This document shows positions 60,400 through 64,000 of a DNA stretch of 64,000 nucleotides, one piece after another. The notes below the pieces were generated by a model that had not been told where the DNA came from, searched no databases, and worked only from the letters and a program-made list of their open reading frames with translations. Source of the DNA: Actinomycetospora soli (GTDB lineage: Bacteria; Actinomycetota; Actinomycetes; Mycobacteriales; Pseudonocardiaceae); contig NZ_JAJNDA010000008.1 of assembly GCF_021026295.1 (NCBI RefSeq), positions 124,001-188,000 of the forward strand, in the 5' to 3' direction. Position 1 is the first letter of the stretch. Every line of letters begins with the position of its first letter. The position numbers and the translations under genes are program-made.

Positions 60400-60405
60400 T
60401 AGGGT
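60400..60405 (+). promoter_or_regulatory. -10 element of arcA, leaderless start
   Basis: TAGGGT, 8 bases, ATG (60414), no ribosome site between the CPBP stop and arcA. Confidence 0.4.
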
Positions 60406-60413
60406 CGTCGCCC

Positions 60414-61604
60414 ATGGCCCCGCGCGTGGACACCGAGGTCGGCCCGCTGCGGACGGTGGTGCTCCACCGCCCGGGCCCCGAGCTGCAGCGGCTGACGCCG
60501 CGCAACGCCGACCGGCTGCTCTTCGACGGCATCCCCTGGGTCGAGCGGGCGCAGCTCGAGCACGACCGCTTCGCCGACACCCTGCGGGCCCGCGGGGTCG
60601 AGGTGCTGCTGCTCGCGGACCTGCTCACGGAGGCCCTGCACGACGCCGGGTCGCGGGACGCGGGCATCGTCGCGGCGGTCGACGAGCGCGTGCTCGGCCG
60701 GGAGCTCGGCGCGGCGGTGCGGGAGCAGATGGCCGGGCTGGCCCCGGCCGACCTCGCCGAGGCCCTCATCGGCGGGCTCACCTTCCGCGAGCTCGGCGAC
60801 GGCGGGCACTCGCTGGTGCGCCGGATGCACGGTCCCGACGAGTTCGCCGTCGACCCGCTGCCCAACCTCATGTTCACCCGCGACTCGTCGATGCGGGTGG
60901 GCGACCGGGTGGTGGCCGCGGTGATGGGGATGCCCGCGCGACGCCGGGAGGCCTCGCTGGTGGCGCTCGCGCACGCCGGTCGGCCGGCCCTCGGCGGCGT
61001 CACCCACACCGCGCCGCGGGACACCTCGCCGGTGGAGGGCGGCGACGTGCTGCTGCTGGCGCCCGGCGTGCTCGCGATCGGGGTCGGGGAGCGCACGAGC
61101 CCCGCGGGGGCCGAGTCGTTCGCCCGGGCGATGTTCGCCGACGGGCTGGCCCACACCGTGCTCGCGGTCCCGATCACCCAGCGGCGGGCGACCATGCACC
61201 TCGACACGGTCGCGACGATGGTCGACGTGGACGCGATGGTGGTGTTCCCGGAGGTCCTCGACGCGCTGGAGGCGTGGACGATGCGGCCGGGCACGCCCGA
61301 CCTGTCGATCACCGGCCCCGAGCCGTTCCGTCCCGCCGCGGCCCGGGCCATGGGGATCGACGAGCTCCGCGCGGTGGACACCGGGCCCGCCGGGGTCGCC
61401 GCCGAGCGCGAGCAGTGGGACGACGGCAACAACACCCTCGCCCTCGCGCCCGGCCTCGTCGTCGCCTACGAGCGCAACACCACGACCAACGCCCGGCTGC
61501 GCGACGCAGGCGTCGAGGTCGTGACGATCGAGGGGTTCGAGCTGGGCTCGGGACGGGGCGGACCGCGCTGCCTGTCCTGCCCCTGGGACCGCGAGGTCCC
61601 CTGA
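60414..61604 (+). CDS. arcA: arginine deiminase
   Basis: A 396-residue enzyme hydrolysing arginine to citrulline and ammonia. The active-site parts are all present: [47 protein letters not shown] (His-x-Asp), and the C-terminal [15 protein letters not shown] with the nucleophilic Cys at ~389. No arcB, arcC or arcD lies beside it in the window, so it is not a full fermentative ADI operon; a nitrogen or pH role is more likely. ATG at 60414, 22 bases after the CPBP stop. Confidence 0.93.
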   Translation: MAPRVDTEVGPLRTVVLHRPGPELQRLTPRNADRLLFDGIPWVERAQLEHDRFADTLRARGVEVLLLADLLTEALHDAGSRDAGIVAAVDERVLGRELGAAVREQMAGLAPADLAEALIGGLTFRELGDGGHSLVRRMHGPDEFAVDPLPNLMFTRDSSMRVGDRVVAAVMGMPARRREASLVALAHAGRPALGGVTHTAPRDTSPVEGGDVLLLAPGVLAIGVGERTSPAGAESFARAMFADGLAHTVLAVPITQRRATMHLDTVATMVDVDAMVVFPEVLDALEAWTMRPGTPDLSITGPEPFRPAAARAMGIDELRAVDTGPAGVAAEREQWDDGNNTLALAPGLVVAYERNTTTNARLRDAGVEVVTIEGFELGSGRGGPRCLSCPWDREVP

Positions 61605-61692
61605 TCGTGTCGGCGCGCCCTCGTTCGGCGCAGCCAGACGTGCGTCCGGCCACAGACGACCGCGCCCCACTGCACCGGTACGGACGCCGCCC

Positions 61693-61698
61693 TAGCGT
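61693..61698 (+). promoter_or_regulatory. promoter of the Rieske gene, leaderless start
   Basis: TAGCGT, 7 bases, GTG (61706). A CTGCAC at 61670-61675, 17 bases upstream, is a fair -35 element. This is the most complete promoter of the leaderless set in the window. Confidence 0.5.
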
Positions 61699-61705
61699 CC
61701 GTTCC

Positions 61706-62722
61706 GTGCTGAAGAAGCGCCCGGTCGGCCGAACCTCGGCGAACCCTCTGCGACGACTGTCCGGCGAACGCTGGGAGGCCATGGAGCCGACCTGGCGGGA
61801 CGCGAAGCCGGGCATCATCCACGCCGCGCTGGAGCGGGCGCAGGCGCGGCCGTCGGGCAACTGGTACGTCGTCGGCGCCTCGCGCGAGGTCCGCGCCGGC
61901 TCGCCGACCGGGGTCACCGTGGCGGGCGTCGAGCTCGTCGTGTGGCGGGCCCCCGACGGCGGGGTGCACGCCGGCCCGGGCGCGTGCCCGCACCTCGGCG
62001 CGGACATGTCGACCGCGCAGCAGTCGGGCTGCGAGCTCATCTGCCGCTGGCACGGCCTCGCCCTCGGCCCCTCCGGGCGCGCCGGGTGGCGCACGCTGCC
62101 CGCCCACGACGACGGGGTGCTGGTCTGGGTCCGGCTCGACGCCGTCGGCGGCGAGGCACCCACCGCCGCGCCGATCCTGCCGGTGCGTCCGCCGCACGCG
62201 GACAGCCTCGTCGCCGTCGCGACCATGGTCGGCACCTGCGAGCCCGACGACGTCGTCGCCAACCGCCTCGACCCCTGGCACGGCGCCTGGTTCCACCCGC
62301 ACTCGTTCGCCGACCTGCGCGTCGACTCCGCGCCCGGGCGCACCGCGTCCGAGGCGGAGGACCACTTCGACCTGCACGTGGCCTTCCGGCTCACCCGCAA
62401 CTGGGGCGTGCCGGTCGAGGCCCGCTTCACCTGCCCCGACCCGCGCACGGTCGTCATGCACATCACCCGCGGCGAGGGGGCGGGCAGCGTCGTCGAGACC
62501 CACGCGACCCCGCTCGCCCCGCACCCCGACGGCCGGGCCCGCACGCAGGTGACGGAGGCCGTCGTCGCCCACTCGGAGCGCCCCGGGTTCGTGCACGCGA
62601 CGAAGGCGCAGCGCCTCGTCCGTCCGCTCATGGAGTTCGCGGCGAAGCGCCTGTGGGTCGACGACATCGAGTACGCCGAGCGCACCTACGAGGTGCGCCG
62701 GCGGCGCCTGCTCGGGTCCTGA
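61706..62722 (+). CDS. Rieske [2Fe-2S] protein with DUF5914-type C-terminus
   Basis: A 338-residue protein. The Rieske cluster site is CPHLGADMSTAQQSGC followed by CRWHG (CxH and CxxH), near residues 95-120, with WYVVGASREVRAGSPTG before it. The C-terminal part (~170-335) has DPWHGAWFHPHSFADLRV and DIEYAERTYEVRRRRLLG. I know this pairing from actinobacterial carotenoid and aromatic-ring genes (DUF5914), which would make it a ring hydroxylase or desaturase subunit; no carotenoid core genes are here to prove it. GTG at 61706. The methyltransferase following is on the other strand. Confidence 0.82.
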   Translation: MLKKRPVGRTSANPLRRLSGERWEAMEPTWRDAKPGIIHAALERAQARPSGNWYVVGASREVRAGSPTGVTVAGVELVVWRAPDGGVHAGPGACPHLGADMSTAQQSGCELICRWHGLALGPSGRAGWRTLPAHDDGVLVWVRLDAVGGEAPTAAPILPVRPPHADSLVAVATMVGTCEPDDVVANRLDPWHGAWFHPHSFADLRVDSAPGRTASEAEDHFDLHVAFRLTRNWGVPVEARFTCPDPRTVVMHITRGEGAGSVVETHATPLAPHPDGRARTQVTEAVVAHSERPGFVHATKAQRLVRPLMEFAAKRLWVDDIEYAERTYEVRRRRLLGS

Positions 62723-62785
62723 GCCTCCGCGGCGGGTGTCAGCGGTGGCACACGGCTGACGTCCGACGTCGGCGGCGCGCCACGC

Positions 62786-63508
62786 TCAGGCGGGGCGGCG
62801 GCCCAGGATGGTGTGCACGATGCCCTTCTGCCAGCCGTCGACCGGCTCGACCCGGACGTCGTCGAGACCCGCGTCGCGCAGCCGCCCGGTGAGCCGGGCG
62901 AGGCCGTCGAAGTGCAGCACCGACCGCCAGAGGTAGCGGTAGAGCGATGCGTCGCCGGTGACCCGCCACCCGAGCGGGATGATGATCGCCCAGCACACGG
63001 CGGTCCACGTCGCCCGCGAGCGGGCCGAGTCGGCCACCGAGTACTCGTGCACCGCGAGCGGGGCGCCCGGCGCGAGCAGCCCGTGCAGGTCCTTCACCCC
63101 GGCCGTCACGTCGGGCAGGTTGCGCAGCAGGTACGCCGCGAGGATGCCGTCGAACGGACCCTCGACGCCGTGCGCGGCCAGCTCCTCGGCCCGCGAGTGC
63201 ACGAACCGCACGGTGCTCGGCCACGACTTGGAGCGCGCCTGCGCGAGCATCTCGGCCGACGCGTCGGCGGCGACGATCTCGGCCCGCGGGTAGGTCTCCA
63301 CCAGCGCCTGGGTCGACAGCCCGGTCCCGCACCCGACGTCGAGCAGCCGCAGCCCGGCTCCGTCGTCGGGCAGGGCCAGCCGCCGCGCCGAGAGCCGCAG
63401 GTGGTCGAGGTAGCCCGGGTTGGCGCCGACCAACCGGTCGTAGGAGGTGGCGTCCTGGTCGAACGCCGCCGGCACCTGGGCGGCCTCACGGGCGCGGTCG
63501 AAGGTCAC
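62786..63508 (-). CDS. class I SAM methyltransferase, UbiE/MenG-like
   Basis: A 240-residue enzyme: VPAAFDQDATSYDRLVGANP, RLLDVGCGTGLSTQALVETY (motif I), VAADASAEMLAQARSKSW, FDGILAAYLLRNLPDVTAGV (the LRN of UbiE/MenG-like enzymes) and LAPGAPLAVHEYSVADS, then an unusual hydrophobic insert (WAIIIPLGWRVTGDASLYRY) and GWQKGIVHTILGRRPA. The acceptor may be a quinone or a carotenoid. Convergent with the Rieske gene at a 63-base gap; such methyltransferases occur beside DUF5914 Rieske genes. Confidence 0.85.
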   Translation of the reverse strand: MTFDRAREAAQVPAAFDQDATSYDRLVGANPGYLDHLRLSARRLALPDDGAGLRLLDVGCGTGLSTQALVETYPRAEIVAADASAEMLAQARSKSWPSTVRFVHSRAEELAAHGVEGPFDGILAAYLLRNLPDVTAGVKDLHGLLAPGAPLAVHEYSVADSARSRATWTAVCWAIIIPLGWRVTGDASLYRYLWRSVLHFDGLARLTGRLRDAGLDDVRVEPVDGWQKGIVHTILGRRPA

Positions 63509-63711
63509 GGTCGGCCATCCTGCCGTGCGGCCCCGCCGGGGGCATGTCCGGCACCGGTGACCGACCGGCCGCGGGGCCGCTCCGCACGAACCTGAGAGGG
63601 GTATCGACGAACGGCGCAGCGATCATGCCCGTCGTCGCCGGATCCCGGTCGATCGGCGCCGTCGGGCGGGCGGGCCTCTCAGACTCGCGGGTCACGGCGG
63701 GGTCACGGACC

Positions 63712-63717
63712 TACCTT
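63712..63717 (+). promoter_or_regulatory. -10 element of the ferric-reductase-like gene, leaderless start
   Basis: TACCTT, 8 bases, GTG (63726). The 217 bases between this gene and the divergent methyltransferase otherwise show no gene. Confidence 0.35.
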
Positions 63718-63725
63718 CTCCGGCC

Positions 63726-64000
63726 GTGCGTAGACGGATGACGACGATCGCGTGGAGCGGCGTGCTCCTCGCGATGACAGCGGTGCCGTTCGTGCTCTCG
63801 GCCTGGCGCGGGCACTCGACCGCGCCGGGGACGATGCTCTCGGTCGGGCTGGGCGTGCTCGGCCTCGGCGCGCTGGTCGTGGTCGTCCTGGTGCCCAGCC
63901 GGATCCGCACGCTGACCCGCGCGTTCGGCGTGGACCGGGTGATGGGCCTGCACCGGTGGCTCGGCGTGCTCGCGCTCGCCGCCGTCGTGCTGCACGCCGT
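63726..64000 (+). CDS. ferric-reductase-like membrane oxidoreductase, N-terminal part
   Basis: The gene runs off the right edge; 91 codons are seen. From GTG 63726: VRRRMTTIAWSGVLLAMTAV, a first helix, then a second (TMLSVGLGVLGLGALVVVVL) and the loop RAFGVDRVMGLHRWLGVLAL followed by VVLHA. The MGLHRWLG histidine and the later LHA histidine fit the heme-ligand pair of ferric-reductase/NADPH-oxidase transmembrane domains. An ATG at 63738 is an alternative start. Divergent from the UbiE-like gene. Confidence 0.7.
   Translation, partial: MRRRMTTIAWSGVLLAMTAVPFVLSAWRGHSTAPGTMLSVGLGVLGLGALVVVVLVPSRIRTLTRAFGVDRVMGLHRWLGVLALAAVVLHA

Noticed and set aside
60414-61604. Full arginine deiminase pathway operon
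   Set aside because: Only arcA is present; no arcB, arcC or arcD lies within reach, so no pathway is claimed.
61706-63508. Carotenoid biosynthesis cluster
   Set aside because: The Rieske and methyltransferase genes hint at it, but crtE, crtB, crtI and lycopene cyclase are absent from the window.

Overview
This window is high-GC DNA from an actinobacterium of the mycolata-like type, with a cell wall built on arabinogalactan. The gene content fits the Pseudonocardiaceae (an Actinomycetospora or Pseudonocardia relative) better than Mycobacterium. That placement is inference from the gene set, GTG-rich starts and base composition; no database was searched. The arabinogalactan genes are UDP-galactopyranose mutase (glf), the galactan polymerase glfT2, the galactan-priming arabinosyltransferase aftA, one large Emb arabinosyltransferase, an AftB-like GT-C protein, and the GtrA / decaprenyl-phosphate phosphoribosyltransferase / PAP2 trio that makes and handles the arabinose donor.

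Layout. 0-6.6 kb: partial DMT transporter, glf, small enzymes, and two near-identical secreted lectin-lyase proteins. 6.6-31 kb: a surface-glycan region where the arabinogalactan genes are interleaved with a LicD-methyltransferase fusion, four further free-standing methyltransferases, four glycosyltransferases of families GT2/GT4 (including GlfT2), a DPM1-like/DUF2304 pair, two Wzx/MATE-like flippases and several polytopic GT-C-like membrane proteins. 31-38 kb: Asp23, NhaA, a lipoprotein S33 hydrolase, a PASTA protein, an F420 oxidoreductase, release factor 3, and a third lyase as a lipoprotein. 38-42 kb: a fourth lyase with three N-terminal beta-rich repeats. 42-45 kb: a kinase-like/PP2C/FHA trio. 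45-48 kb: donor-synthesis genes and a HAD hydrolase. 48-53 kb: an ATP-grasp gene and an operon like enterobacterial yjf/ygi (DUF1190-like, glutathionylspermidine-synthase-like, DUF350). 53-59 kb: a block in the same order as M. tuberculosis Rv3835-Rv3839 (septum-formation protein, metallopeptidase, histidine phosphatase, pheA, DUF2470), with an IdeR/DmdR iron box. 59-64 kb: CPBP protease, arginine deiminase, a Rieske protein, a methyltransferase and a partial ferric-reductase-like membrane protein.

How the genes fit together. UDP-galactofuranose from Glf is polymerised by GlfT2. AftA adds the first arabinofuranose, Emb extends the arabinan, and the UbiA-type protein with the PAP2 phosphatase supplies decaprenyl-phosphoarabinose. 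Around this core lies a methyltransferase- and flippase-rich set that probably makes a second, variable surface polysaccharide. Four exported proteins share one lyase-like catalytic module on different N-terminal carriers; I infer that they remodel a glycan of the same envelope. Many genes here appear leaderless, with a TAnnnT-like -10 element 5-8 bases before the start codon. Two membrane-protein genes (aftA and the gene divergent from emb) appear to start at CTG.

No rRNA, tRNA, CRISPR array, transposase or integrase was seen. No stretch over 300 bases lacks a gene.
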